Part shown: piece after piece, positions 1 through 8,308 of the stretch
How the letters are laid out: each line of letters starts with the position of its first letter
Position numbering within the stretch: position 1 is the first letter of the stretch
Origin: Chitinilyticum aquatile DSM 21506
GTDB taxonomy: Bacteria; Pseudomonadota; Gammaproteobacteria; Burkholderiales; Chitinibacteraceae
Assembly (NCBI RefSeq): GCF_000430805.1
Contig: NZ_AUMS01000004.1
Span: 186,001-250,000, forward strand
DNA length: 64,000 bases
Direction of reading: 5' to 3'
Translations under genes and position numbers: made by a program
The notes under the pieces: model-generated
The model's input: the letters and a program-made list of their open reading frames with translations, nothing else
The model's database searches: none
What the model was told of the DNA's origin: nothing

Positions 1-353
1 CGCCAGAACACCATTTCCGGCAACGTGCTGGCATTGCCGCAGGCAATCGACGCGACAATAAAGAGGGCGACCGACAGCAGCAGATAATTGCGGCGGCCAA
101 AGAGATTGCCAAGAAAGCCGGAAATCGGCAGCACGATCACGTTGGCGACCACATAACCGATCGACACCCAGGTGATTTCATCCAGCGTCGCGCCCAGCGT
201 GCCCATCATGTGGGGGATGGCGACATTGACGATGCTGGTGTCGAGCAATTCCAGCACGCAGGCCAGCGTTACCGTCATCGCGATGATGTAGCGGTTGGCG
301 TAGATGCTGGCGTCGTCCTGCGAGCGCGACAGGCCGGGGAGGACAGGCTTCAT
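1..353 (-). CDS. emrB: EmrB-type MFS multidrug transporter (DHA2 family), N-terminal part, runs off the window
   Basis: Inner-membrane proton-driven drug exporter of the 14-helix DHA2 group; it would pump substrates through the EmrA adaptor and an outer-membrane channel. About 117 N-terminal residues are visible. The stretch LLDTSIVNVAIPHMMGTL in the first membrane helix is the usual DHA2 signature, followed by a second helix and GNLFGRRNYLLL, the loop 2-3 motif of MFS proteins. ATG at 353 is the first in-frame start ahead of the family-typical N-terminus. It lies downstream of emrA on the same strand, but the normally tight gap is widened to 305 bp by a dispersed repeat. The family is secure; the drug substrate is not known. 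Confidence 0.9.
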   Translation of the reverse strand, partial: MKPVLPGLSRSQDDASIYANRYIIAMTVTLACVLELLDTSIVNVAIPHMMGTLGATLDEITWVSIGYVVANVIVLPISGFLGNLFGRRNYLLLSVALFIVASIACGNASTLPEMVFW

Positions 354-381
354 GGCTTCACTTTCGACTTCATTATGTTTG

Positions 382-604
382 ATGCCTACGGCATGGTGTT
401 TTGATGCCGGGGGTGCCCGGCTGCACGTCAGGGGACTTGTCTTGCCAAGCCCCCCGACACCCCCAAGGCGCGCCCGGCCGGCTGCCCTGCTGCGCAGGGT
501 TCCCTGCGATGCTCGCAATCAACAGCGCGGGTTCGAAACTCGTCCTTCGGGCTCAAACATCTCACCCGCGAAACCCTGTTGATTACTGTGCTTCTCGGCA
601 GCCT
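382..604 (-). repeat. Family 1 structured dispersed repeat, copy A
   Basis: Full copy of the element described at 12396, 18751 and 47912, here on the minus strand. Read on that strand it has, in order: AATCAACAG/CTGTTGATT outer stem, CGCGGGT/ACCCGCG stem, a GCCC-gaa-GGAC hairpin, a CCCTGC-gca-GCAGGG hairpin, GGGGGCTTG/CAAGTCCCC, GCCGGG/CCCGGC and ATGCC/GGCAT. It fills almost all of the emrA-emrB gap. Short reading frames through it are not credible genes. The boundaries come from comparing copies and are good to a few bases. Confidence 0.85.
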
Positions 605-658
605 TAAGGGCGATCTCTTACTAAAAAGGGCACTGGATATCCAGCCTTGCAAACGCAT

Positions 659-1768
659 TCAGCGCGTCAGGATAGTCACGTCAACCGACAACCCCGGCCG
701 CAGTGTCACACCGGCGGGCAGCGGATCAAGGCGGATCTTCACCGGCATGCGCTGCACCACCTTGGTGAAATTGCCAGTGGCATTGTCAGGCGGCAGGAGC
801 GTGAAACGCGCGCCGGTGGCCGGGCTGAAGGAATCGACCCGGCCGGTGAGCGTGATGCCGGGCAGCGCATCGACGCGCACTTCGGCTTTCTGGCCCGGTT
901 TCACCTCGGCAACTTCGGTTTCCTTCAGGTTCGCGGTTACCCACAGATTGCGGGTGTCGACCAGATACATCAGCGTCTGGCCGGCCTGGATCATCTGGCC
1001 GGGCTCGACCGTGCGTTTGCTCACCACACCGCTGGCCGGCGCCACGACACGGGTATCCGCCAGCTGGTTCTTCGCCAGTGCCAGCGCCGCTTCCGCAGCC
1101 AGCGTCTTCGCTTCGGCCGATTTCAGCCCGGCGCCGGACACCGCCACCTGCTGGCGTGCGGCAACGGCCTGCTCCATCACGGCGTTTTTCTGCGCAATCA
1201 GGCTCTGCACACGCGCTTCGGCCACCTGCACGCTGGTCTCGGCTGCATCGAGCTGCGCCTGGCTGACCATTTTCTGCGCAGCCAGTTCGCGCGAGCGTTG
1301 CAGGTCATTGCGTGCCTTGGCGGCCGTCGCCCGCGCCTCGGCAATCGCCGTTTCGGCCGCCTGCCCCTGTGCAGCGGCGGCAGCGGCGGCGGCATTGGCC
1401 GCACCGATTTTCGCCAGTGCCTCGCCAGGCTGACCGCTCTGCCCGGACGACGCCAACGCGTTGCGCCAGTCGGCCTCGGCCTGCGCCACTTTCGCGATGT
1501 AGTCGCGCGGGTCGATTTCGACCAGCGCCTGCCCGCGCGTCACCGCCGTGTTGTCTTCCACCGGCACCTGCAGCACATAGCCACCGACACGCGCCGAGAC
1601 CGGAATGATGTGGCCTTCGACCTGCGCATTGTCGGTGCCGACATGGCCGTGCGCCCACCAGAGGCGCCAGCCGATCACGGCGGCGACCACCAGCAGGATG
1701 CCGCCGAGAATCTTGCGGGCCCTGTTCTGGCGCGGCGGAGGCGTCACTGTTTTCTCTTGTTCACTCAT
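659..1768 (-). CDS. emrA: EmrA-like membrane fusion (HlyD family) efflux adaptor
   Basis: Periplasmic adaptor linking an inner-membrane drug exporter to an outer-membrane channel. At 369 aa it is of normal length. A short cytoplasmic N-terminus is followed by one membrane helix (about residues 20-38), then the first lipoyl half (GYVLQVPVEDNTAVTRGQ), a long Ala-rich coiled-coil hairpin (about 95-215), the second lipoyl half (VVAPASGVVSKRTVEPGQMI) and a beta-barrel (ADIKETEVAEVKPGQKAEV region). It is transcribed after the TetR gene and before emrB, so the three form one efflux operon. No TolC partner adjoins them; the TolC-like gene at 14.5 kb sits in a copper cluster. Well supported. Confidence 0.93.
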   Translation of the reverse strand: MSEQEKTVTPPPRQNRARKILGGILLVVAAVIGWRLWWAHGHVGTDNAQVEGHIIPVSARVGGYVLQVPVEDNTAVTRGQALVEIDPRDYIAKVAQAEADWRNALASSGQSGQPGEALAKIGAANAAAAAAAAQGQAAETAIAEARATAAKARNDLQRSRELAAQKMVSQAQLDAAETSVQVAEARVQSLIAQKNAVMEQAVAARQQVAVSGAGLKSAEAKTLAAEAALALAKNQLADTRVVAPASGVVSKRTVEPGQMIQAGQTLMYLVDTRNLWVTANLKETEVAEVKPGQKAEVRVDALPGITLTGRVDSFSPATGARFTLLPPDNATGNFTKVVQRMPVKIRLDPLPAGVTLRPGLSVDVTILTR

Positions 1769-1832
1769 AATCCGTTTCCTTGTTGCCGGTCAGGCCGGGC
1801 AGACAGGCTGGCGCACCGCCAGCCCGTATTCT

Positions 1833-2471
1833 TCAAACGAGCGGGCGCAGCAGGCCGTGCTGCAGCATGGCAATCTGCAGCTCCGCGTAATGCGCCGGGT
1901 CAACCGGCCGGCCGTCGTAATCGCCGTAGGTGTTGCGCCAGATATTGGCCAGCAGCAGCGGTGCCAGCAGCTGGCGCGGCGTATGCACCAGATCCACTTC
2001 CCGGAAAACCTGCGCGGCAATGCCTTCGCTCAGGATGGCGCGCACCACGTCATGCAAGCGGTAGACAACTTCAGTGGCATAAAACTGCGCCAGCTCGGGG
2101 AAATTGCCGGCTTCAGAAAGCACCAGCTTGGAAATGCAGCCGTCGCTTTCGTTGAGCCCCTGTGCCAGCAGGCGCAGCACCAGTTGCAGCCTGGCAACGG
2201 GCCCATCCGGGCACGCAGCCACGGTCTGCGCCAGCCGGTCGATGTTCGGAATGACGCTTTCCTGCACCACGGCCTTGAACAAGGCTTCCTTGCTCGGGAA
2301 ATAGAGGTAGAGCGTGCCCTTGGTCACGCCGGCCGCCGCGGCGACATCGTCCAGCTTGGTCGCGGCAAAGCCGCGTTCGTGAAACAAACGCAAGGCGGCA
2401 GCGGTGATTTCCGAGGGTCTGGCGTCCTTGCGCCGTTGCCGGCGGGAAGGCTGATCGCGGTGTTCGTCCAT
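1833..2471 (-). CDS. TetR/AcrR-family transcriptional repressor
   Basis: 212 aa. The N-terminal helix-turn-helix (about residues 18-62) is canonical, with GFAATKLDDVAAAAGVTKGT followed by LYLYFPSKEALFKAVV. The C-terminal half is a ligand-binding domain of the TetR_C type. The ATG at 2471 is preferred; a GTG twelve bases upstream also lies in frame. It stands first in an operon with emrA and emrB, and a near-perfect palindrome (2485-2508) lies directly upstream, so it probably represses itself and the pump until a drug binds. The family and its role as local regulator are well supported; the inducer is unknown. Confidence 0.92.
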   Translation of the reverse strand: MDEHRDQPSRRQRRKDARPSEITAAALRLFHERGFAATKLDDVAAAAGVTKGTLYLYFPSKEALFKAVVQESVIPNIDRLAQTVAACPDGPVARLQLVLRLLAQGLNESDGCISKLVLSEAGNFPELAQFYATEVVYRLHDVVRAILSEGIAAQVFREVDLVHTPRQLLAPLLLANIWRNTYGDYDGRPVDPAHYAELQIAMLQHGLLRPLV

Positions 2472-2484
2472 GATGACACACACT

Positions 2485-2508
2485 TAATGACTGACTGGTC
2501 AGTTATTA
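2485..2508. promoter_or_regulatory. Probable operator of the TetR repressor
   Basis: 24-bp inverted repeat with half sites TAATGACTGACT and GGTCAGTTATTA; the second reads TAATAACTGACC on the other strand, so 10 of 12 positions match. The core TGACTGACTGGTCAG is the kind of site bound by AcrR/TetR repressors of efflux pumps. It lies 13 bp upstream of the repressor ATG, inside the expected promoter. Confidence 0.75.
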
Positions 2509-2663
2509 AACCGGAGCGGAGCGAATGCGGCAAGCGCGTGAGTGCAACGGGATGTGCAAACGGCAGTGCTGTCACCACCGTCACACACAATTTCCGCCAT
2601 TCATTTCATCAATCTGACAAAATCCCCCCGGCTTTGCATCTTCATCACCCGGACACCCTTGCC

Positions 2664-4058
2664 ATGCCCATCGCCCATCCCGAACAGAAACTTGCCATGG
2701 CCCGCCACCGCCAGGCGATGACCCTGCACTTGAACGACAGTGCCCGGCAGAACTGGCAACGCCTCGCGCAGGCCTGGGGCGCCGCCATCAATGACTATGT
2801 CCGCATCGGCAACGACTACGGCTGGGATGTGGCCGGTGAGCAGCCGGAGTTGCCCGGGATGCAACCCCTCTACCCTGCGCTGCTGGAAGCACTGCGTGCC
2901 GCCAATGCCGGCGGTGACGCAGCGATCCGCCAATTGCGCGAGGACTGGCCACCCAGCCCCGATCTGTATGCCGGCCTGCTTGAGGGCAATGCCCAGGCCA
3001 TTTCCCAACTGGCCGTACTGGCCGATGGCAGCGTACTGGCACGCATCGGCGCCAGCTATGAAACACCCCGCTGCGTACGACTCCGGCAAGGCCAGTGCGA
3101 GCAGCTGGATTCCGCCCTGCTCGGCTTCGGCCTATCCGGCGACGGCCGGCTGCTGGCCCTGGCAACCATCGAGGGCATTGCCATTCACGCCGGCTGGCAG
3201 GGGGAACGGCTAGCCATGCTGGCGTGGCCCACTGGCGCCGAGGGCCTGCCCTACGGGCTGGCGCTGGCAGAGAACCCGCGCAACTTTGAAATCGAGGCGC
3301 TGCAGCCCTTCCCCGACGGCCAGCGCGTGCTGCTGGCCTGCCGCAGCGGCGTGTATGTACTGGCTGCAGGCGGAGCGACCCGGCTGCATCCCGATGCCGG
3401 ACGCTTGCACGAGCTGGCGCGCGACAGTGGCAGCAAGCGCAGTGGCATGCCACTGGAAATCGACCTCGACATGGTGCATGCCGCACTGTCAGCGGACGGA
3501 CAATGGATTGCCGCCGGTGACCAGTGCAGCGTGCACGTCCTGTTTGATGCCGCACTCAAGCCCGTCGGCCACATCGGCCCGCACAGCGAGTACCCGCACT
3601 ACGCCGTGTTTGCGGCAGACAGCCGCCAGGTTCTGCTGAATGCCTGCCATCTCTACAACGGCTGCAGCATCGGCGTGAATCGCGAACACTGGATCGGACT
3701 GGATACCGATTACTACGACGACACCCATCCGGCCATCACCACGCTGCAGGAGGGCGCACGCGTCTATGCCGCCGTCAGCCGCGCCAGCGAATACATCGTC
3801 GGCGATGCCCACGGCTATCTGCGCGCCTTCGGCCATGATGGCACGCCGCACTGGACGCACTTCGTCGGCTCGACCATCAGCAGCATGGCACTGTCCGGCG
3901 ACGGCAAAACGCTGGCAGTCGGCAGCTATGGCGGCGCAATCAGCCTGATCGCGCTGGACAGCGGTGAACGCGATGCCTGGCAGATCGGCACCGGCCCGCA
4001 TCGCGAGCGTGAACGCTGGCTGTTCTGGCAGCAGGAAGCCACACCGCTGCGCTGGTAA
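2664..4058 (+). CDS. Beta-propeller (WD40/PQQ-like) protein of unknown function
   Basis: 464 aa, soluble, with no signal peptide. Repeating segments such as DGSVLARIGA, SGDGRLLALATIEGIAIHAG, SADGQWIAAGDQCSVHVL, ADSRQVLLNACHLYNG and SGDGKTLAVGSYGGAISLIA have the strand pattern of a seven-bladed propeller with WD40 or quinoprotein-like blades. The first 100 residues are helical. Start: ATG 2664; a second in-frame ATG near 2698 is possible and neither has a clear ribosome site. The reading frame stays open upstream, but that part lies over the divergent TetR gene and is not real. It probably acts as a protein-binding scaffold, but no partner can be named. Confidence 0.75.
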   Translation: MPIAHPEQKLAMARHRQAMTLHLNDSARQNWQRLAQAWGAAINDYVRIGNDYGWDVAGEQPELPGMQPLYPALLEALRAANAGGDAAIRQLREDWPPSPDLYAGLLEGNAQAISQLAVLADGSVLARIGASYETPRCVRLRQGQCEQLDSALLGFGLSGDGRLLALATIEGIAIHAGWQGERLAMLAWPTGAEGLPYGLALAENPRNFEIEALQPFPDGQRVLLACRSGVYVLAAGGATRLHPDAGRLHELARDSGSKRSGMPLEIDLDMVHAALSADGQWIAAGDQCSVHVLFDAALKPVGHIGPHSEYPHYAVFAADSRQVLLNACHLYNGCSIGVNREHWIGLDTDYYDDTHPAITTLQEGARVYAAVSRASEYIVGDAHGYLRAFGHDGTPHWTHFVGSTISSMALSGDGKTLAVGSYGGAISLIALDSGERDAWQIGTGPHRERERWLFWQQEATPLRW

Positions 4059-4064
4059 ATACAA

Positions 4065-4113
4065 GGGTATATCGACGAAACCTTTTATCATGAATGGCTA
4101 CATGTATATACCC
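4065..4113. repeat. Family 2 palindromic repeat (TATACCC type), copy a
   Basis: Outer arms GGGTATAT and ATATACCC pair perfectly across 33 bases that contain the family core AATGGCTACATG. It begins 7 bp after the stop of the propeller gene. See the family finding for the other copies. Confidence 0.7.
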
Positions 4114-4264
4114 ACCCTATCAACAATGAACAGCACGATACGCTGAGGCAGGGTCGCCAGTCCGGCCGGCTGAAATCAGACATGACGCCCCCGCTTTCTG
4201 ACAAGAATCGTCATTATTGTGCGCTATCGCGTATCATCCCTAACTTTGCAGCCAAGATCCCGCA

Positions 4265-5323
4265 ATGAGCGAAACACCATCTGCCCCGTCCGCCTTGCCG
4301 CCGCCCGACCCGGCCGAGCTGGTTACCCTCACGCGTTTCGAGCTGGCCATCGATGCCGAAATGGTCAGAAGCCTGCTCGCCAGCGCCGGCATACCGGCGC
4401 AGCTGGCCGACCTGAATACGGTCAATGCCTATGGCGTGCTGGGCAATGCGCTGGGCGGAATCCGCCTGCTGGTGCAGGAGCGCGATTTGCCGGAAGCCAC
4501 GGCGCTGCTGGCCGACTACCGCGCCGGCACGCTGGCGCTGGACGATGAGGACGAGGCCGTGCCTGCCGCCAGCCCGGCCGCGCCCGACCCGATGCCCGCG
4601 CTGTGGCACCCGGACTGGGCCGCCGCGATCGGCCTGCTGCTGGGTCCGCTGTTTCCGATGCTGCTGCATTACCAGAACTGGTGCCGCATTGGCGACCATG
4701 CTGCCCGCCGCCGCAGCCTGACCTGGCTGCTGGCAACGCTGAGCGGCGTACTGGGCATCAGCGCCTATATGCTGTGGATTGCCCGCGATCTGCACAGTGG
4801 CATGGGCATTTTCATGCTGCTGTCCTTTCCGGTGCTGGTGCTCTGGTATTTCTGCGCAGGGCGCAAGCAGGCGCAGACGATGCTGGGCTGGACTTATCCG
4901 CGCCGGCCGATGGGGCTGGCGATGCTGCTGGGCACCCTCGTCCTGCTCGGCTCCGGGTTTGCGCTGGGCATCCTTCATGGCATCAGCAACGATCCGCTCA
5001 GCCGGCTGCTCGTCGAAGTGGCGCGCGAGGATGTCAAAAACGGCCTGCCCTACAGTATTGATGCGAATACCCGCCACATTGCCGTCAGTGCCAGCGGCAA
5101 AATTCTGACCGATACCTTCGAGTTGCAGGGTGATGCGCTGGCGACCGAAGCGATCAGCAACTTTCTGGCGTTCCGCCAGGCAGAGGTTTGTCAGGATGAC
5201 GTCTCACGGGAGCTCTTGAATCAGGGCATGATCAACGAAATCCTGATCGTCGACGGCCAGCACAATCCGGTACAACGTCATTACATCACGCTAGACAACT
5301 GTCATTCCGGTGACGACAGCTAG
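4265..5323 (+). CDS. Membrane protein with N-terminal DUF2007 domain
   Basis: 352 aa. Residues about 15-82 (TLTRFELAIDAEMVRSLLAS through LLVQERDLPEATALLADY) match the DUF2007 'putative signal-transducing' fold, a ferredoxin-like domain often found at the N-terminus of small membrane proteins. Four hydrophobic helices follow (about 113-135, 150-172, 178-200, 215-240), then a soluble tail of about 110 residues. The next gene (EI24 family) starts within or just after its stop, so the two are likely cotranscribed and may work together in the membrane. Function unknown. The domain call is fairly secure; the tail is not recognised. Confidence 0.72.
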   Translation: MSETPSAPSALPPPDPAELVTLTRFELAIDAEMVRSLLASAGIPAQLADLNTVNAYGVLGNALGGIRLLVQERDLPEATALLADYRAGTLALDDEDEAVPAASPAAPDPMPALWHPDWAAAIGLLLGPLFPMLLHYQNWCRIGDHAARRRSLTWLLATLSGVLGISAYMLWIARDLHSGMGIFMLLSFPVLVLWYFCAGRKQAQTMLGWTYPRRPMGLAMLLGTLVLLGSGFALGILHGISNDPLSRLLVEVAREDVKNGLPYSIDANTRHIAVSASGKILTDTFELQGDALATEAISNFLAFRQAEVCQDDVSRELLNQGMINEILIVDGQHNPVQRHYITLDNCHSGDDS

Positions 5324-5333
5324 GCCACCCCGC

Positions 5334-6122
5334 ATGGATTCTGCCCTCACAACCGCCTTCGGCCGCGCCTTTGTCCAATTCTTCAGCGGCCGCGTCATCA
5401 TGGCGCTGCTGCTGGCCTTTGCCCTGGCAGCAGTCGGTGCCGGCCTCATCGGCTGGTATGCCGCGCAGGTAATGCACGAACTCACGCATCTGCACCTGCT
5501 GCTGCCGCTGCGCGCACTGGCACCCGCACAGGTCGCTGCGCTGGAAAACAATGCCTTCTACCACTACGTGCTGGTGCCCATCATCGAATGGGGCAAGATC
5601 ATCGGCATCGTCATGCTGAGCTGGTATGTGCTGCTGTATGCCTGCCAGCTGCTGCTGGCACTGTGCACGACGCGCGGGCTGGCGCAGCGGGCGGGAAAGC
5701 GCCACCTGCCGCAGCTGGCAGCACGGCAGGGTGGCTCGCTGGCGTATTCGCTGCTGCACGCCACTGTCACGCTGCTGCTGGCCGCACTGCTGTTTGTCGC
5801 CGCCGTACCGCTCTTCCTGATTTTCGGCCTGGTGTGGATGCTGCTGTGGATCGGCCTTTCCGCCTACATCAACCAGCGCATGTTCCGCTATGAAGCGCTG
5901 GCCCATCACGCGACACCCGAGGAATACCGGGAGATACTGGCCCGGCATCGCCCGGCTTACTGGTGGATCGGTGGCAGCAGTGCCATCCTGATGACGATCC
6001 CGCTGGTGCAGTTTGTCGTCCCGATGTTCACCGCGCTGTGGACCGTGCATTTTTCGCTGCTGGCGCTGGAACACCTGCGCCGGGCACCAGATCAGGAACA
6101 GCAGGCCGTCATGGCGGGCTGA
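5334..6122 (+). CDS. EI24/CysZ-like family membrane protein
   Basis: 262 aa with about six hydrophobic helices. The C-terminal part, EEYREILARHRPAYWWIGGS then IPLVQFVVPMFTALWTVHFS, has the layout of the EI24 family (YRxIxxRHR, a glycine pair, then IPLxxxxxP), the family that includes the sulfate-uptake protein CysZ. The ATG at 5334 starts 10 bp after the DUF2007 gene stop; a GTG at 5310 that overlaps it is also possible. The 3' end overlaps the convergent gene by 14 bp. A sulfate role is not implied, since EI24 proteins are diverse. Confidence 0.7.
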   Translation: MDSALTTAFGRAFVQFFSGRVIMALLLAFALAAVGAGLIGWYAAQVMHELTHLHLLLPLRALAPAQVAALENNAFYHYVLVPIIEWGKIIGIVMLSWYVLLYACQLLLALCTTRGLAQRAGKRHLPQLAARQGGSLAYSLLHATVTLLLAALLFVAAVPLFLIFGLVWMLLWIGLSAYINQRMFRYEALAHHATPEEYREILARHRPAYWWIGGSSAILMTIPLVQFVVPMFTALWTVHFSLLALEHLRRAPDQEQQAVMAG

Positions 6123-6774
6123 GGCGCCGCTGCCACTGTGCAAGTTCGCGGCCGAAATCGGCATGGGCGACCAGCTCGGGCGGGCGCGGCAGCGTTTCTG
6201 CGCCGGCATGCACCTCCCAGGCCGCCTCGTGCGCCAGTTTGGGGATGATGTAAGCTTGCGCGATGCGGCCATCGCCGGGCTCATACGTCACCACGGCGGT
6301 GCATGACGGGCAAGACAGATTGCTGGCACAAAACAGCAGCGGCAGTGGCAAGGGCGTGCCGCACTGGGTGCAGAAGATCTGGCGCGGCAGGCGCGGCGCG
6401 AGCCGGGCCCATATCATGCGGCTGGCATCGGCATGCAGGCGCACTTCGAATTCTTCAAAGGCGGCATCCAGTCCGTCGCGCAGCGCACGGGCCTTGGCAA
6501 ATTCCCGCGCCTCCTGCTGCGCGCTGGCGCCGGCAGCATCAAACGCCGCCGACACCTGATGCAGCCAGGCGGCGTCAGCTTTTTCCGCCAGATCAAGCAG
6601 GCGCTGGCGCACTGCCGGCAGCGCATTGCTCATGGCGGTTGGCTCGCCATCGTGCTGGTGAAAGAGCGCCAGACAACCCTCACGTGCTTCATCCAGCACC
6701 GCATCGGCCCGCGTGCGGATGCGCGCCAGAAAATCGTCCCAGCGCCGGATCAGCGCCAGCAGGTCTTCACTCAT
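6109..6774 (-). CDS. Zinc-ribbon protein of unknown function
   Basis: 221 aa, soluble. The first 120 residues are helical and charged. A zinc ribbon follows at about residues 137-163: FCTQCGTPLPLPLLFC then SCPSC, which gives CxxC and CxxC pairs for one zinc ion. The C-terminal part (YIIPKLAHEAAWEVHA) is not recognised. It is the last gene of a three-gene minus-strand operon, and its ATG overlaps the stop of the gene before it (TTATGAG). It seems to be paired with that smaller zinc-ribbon protein, and a complex is a reasonable guess. Confidence 0.7.
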   Translation of the reverse strand: MSEDLLALIRRWDDFLARIRTRADAVLDEAREGCLALFHQHDGEPTAMSNALPAVRQRLLDLAEKADAAWLHQVSAAFDAAGASAQQEAREFAKARALRDGLDAAFEEFEVRLHADASRMIWARLAPRLPRQIFCTQCGTPLPLPLLFCASNLSCPSCTAVVTYEPGDGRIAQAYIIPKLAHEAAWEVHAGAETLPRPPELVAHADFGRELAQWQRRLSPP

Positions 6775-7232
6775 AACACAGCCTGTCCGCAATAGCGGCA
6801 AAGCGTCTCGGTTTCCGCCGCGCGTGGCGAGCCGCAACTGCGGCAGCGTATCGTAGTCGCACGGGCTGGTACACCGCCGGCCAGATGGCGCGGACTGCTG
6901 GCCGCCGCATTGGCAAACACCGCCGCCAGCGGCGTGGCCGGGCGCAGATGCGCCAGATACTCCTCCTGGAGCGCGGCGACACCCGCCCGCAGGTGGCGGC
7001 GAAATGCGGCAAATCCGGCGAGCGCAGGATCGCTGCGCTGCAGGGTCCAGGCGGTCTCCTCGAAGCAGGCCGCCAGCGCTTCGGCCTCGCGGCGGAACTC
7101 ATCCAGCGGCAGCGCCTGCCCGACGGCACGTGCCAGCAATGCGGCAGCGGCTTGGTCGAAATCGGCACGCAGACGCTCAAAGGGCGGGCTGCTTGCTGGC
7201 GCCTTGCCGCGCAGACGGGGCTGGCTTGTCAT
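6771..7232 (-). CDS. Small protein with C-terminal zinc ribbon
   Basis: 153 aa. A mainly helical body ends in IRCRSCGSPRAAETETLCRYCGQ, a CxxC-x11-CxxC zinc ribbon at the extreme C-terminus. The start ATG at 7232 lies 10 bp after the stop of the gene upstream, and the stop overlaps the start of the gene downstream, so translation is probably coupled. I do not recognise the family beyond the ribbon. The ribbon resembles the 'double zinc ribbon' ends of small regulatory or scaffold proteins. Confidence 0.68.
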   Translation of the reverse strand: MTSQPRLRGKAPASSPPFERLRADFDQAAAALLARAVGQALPLDEFRREAEALAACFEETAWTLQRSDPALAGFAAFRRHLRAGVAALQEEYLAHLRPATPLAAVFANAAASSPRHLAGGVPARATTIRCRSCGSPRAAETETLCRYCGQAVL

Positions 7233-7242
7233 TCCGATCGCC

Positions 7243-7941
7243 TCAGAACACGAGGTCCTGATCCTGCCGGGCCACCGCGTGCTTGGCGGAGTAATGCTCG
7301 TGCAACTCGTGGAACTCGGCCAGGCGCGGGCTGTCCGGACCTTCCTGCTCCAGCCAGTGCTGCACCTGCTTGCTCCAGTAAGCACCGGCGTTCACATAAT
7401 CGGCAAAGTTGATACCCTGCGCGGCAATCACGGCCTGCGGGTCGCGGCCGGCTTTGGTGCCGGCTTCCACCGCATACATCGTATCCAGATACTGCTCGTG
7501 CGACAGCGCAGGCTCGTCACCGGTACCGCGTACACGGGTCGAGGCCGCAGTCAGCGCATCGCTGTACACACGCGCCACGACGAATTCGGTGTCCTCCGCC
7601 ATGCGCTCGTTCCAGACCGCGGAAAGGCGATCGTAGCGGGCGCGATCCAGTCCGTATTCAGCCACGATGGCATCGACATCCTCACCGGCCATCTGGCGGC
7701 CGACAATCTCGCCGTACTGCTGCAGCGTGAAGCCTTCCACCGGCTGCAGCAGCGGCGAGGAATGGTCGATGGCGGGTTGGGCATATTCGCTGTATGCAGC
7801 GGCTTCGGCCCTTTCCGCCTCTTCAGCCACGACCGCTTCCTGCAGCATGGCCTCGGTATCCAGCCGTGGTGCAGGCTCGGCTCGCGGCGCAGTGGTGTCG
7901 CCTCCGGACAGAACGGCTTTCAGCGTATCGAACAGACCCAT
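7243..7941 (-). CDS. Conserved protein of unknown function (possibly DUF6620)
   Basis: 232 aa, acidic, soluble. It begins MGLFDTLKAVLSGG, a low-complexity Ala/Glu stretch follows, then LLQPVEGFTLQQYGEIVGRQ introduces two similar helical units; DAIVAEYGLDRARYDRLSAVW and AQGINFADYVNAGAYWSKQV look like internal duplicates. The layout (leader, 'LLxPxxGxxLxxY', two helical repeats ending in a W) resembles what I recall of DUF6620, but this is memory and not a search. First gene of the zinc-ribbon operon and divergent from the DUF4034-like gene. Confidence 0.65.
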   Translation of the reverse strand: MGLFDTLKAVLSGGDTTAPRAEPAPRLDTEAMLQEAVVAEEAERAEAAAYSEYAQPAIDHSSPLLQPVEGFTLQQYGEIVGRQMAGEDVDAIVAEYGLDRARYDRLSAVWNERMAEDTEFVVARVYSDALTAASTRVRGTGDEPALSHEQYLDTMYAVEAGTKAGRDPQAVIAAQGINFADYVNAGAYWSKQVQHWLEQEGPDSPRLAEFHELHEHYSAKHAVARQDQDLVF

Positions 7942-8308
7942 ATCAGTATCCCTTGCAGCCCGAGGCTGCAGTTGTCCTGTTTAGCGGAATCCGGACAGAT
8001 GGGACGCGGAATAACAGCGAAAACAGAACATCAACAGCAGCAGGCATGTTGAACGGTTGGCAAATAAACGCCCGGGAAGCGGCAGCTCCCGGCGATGCGG
8101 CGACAGAAAGTACCACGAAAATCAGTCAAATGCTTTCATTGAGCTTTCTTTTGTCGATTTTTGTTACGCAATTCACACTGCCACTGCCCAGCAATTCACT
8201 GACACATGGCAACAGCATCACAATCGCCTGAACCAATGATGCCGGCATGCCAGCCCTATCGGCTTGCGCTAACATCCTGCCCAACCCAACCAGTCAGACC
8301 CCTCTGCC
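7942..8308. other. Intergenic region between two divergent genes
   Basis: 367 bp between two outward-facing genes, so both promoters should lie here. It is more AT-rich around 8100-8180. A CCCGGGaagcggcagCTCCCGG inverted repeat lies near 8070-8095. I see no repeat-family copy, RNA gene or credible small coding frame. Confidence 0.5.

Noticed and set aside
520-575. tRNA-like T-arm (GTTTCGAACCCGC) inside Family 1
   Set aside because: No acceptor stem, anticodon loop or CCA fits; the same bases form a simple hairpin stack that is kept in all full copies.
428-658. Small frames with shared peptides (such as LGVSGGLARQ) in all Family 1 copies
   Set aside because: The conserved unit is the fold, not the peptide: compensating stem changes alter the amino acids, frames differ in length, and there are no ribosome sites.
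1605-2663. Upstream extension of the propeller gene frame
   Set aside because: It runs across the opposite-strand TetR gene and the operator; the protein-like part begins only at about 2664.
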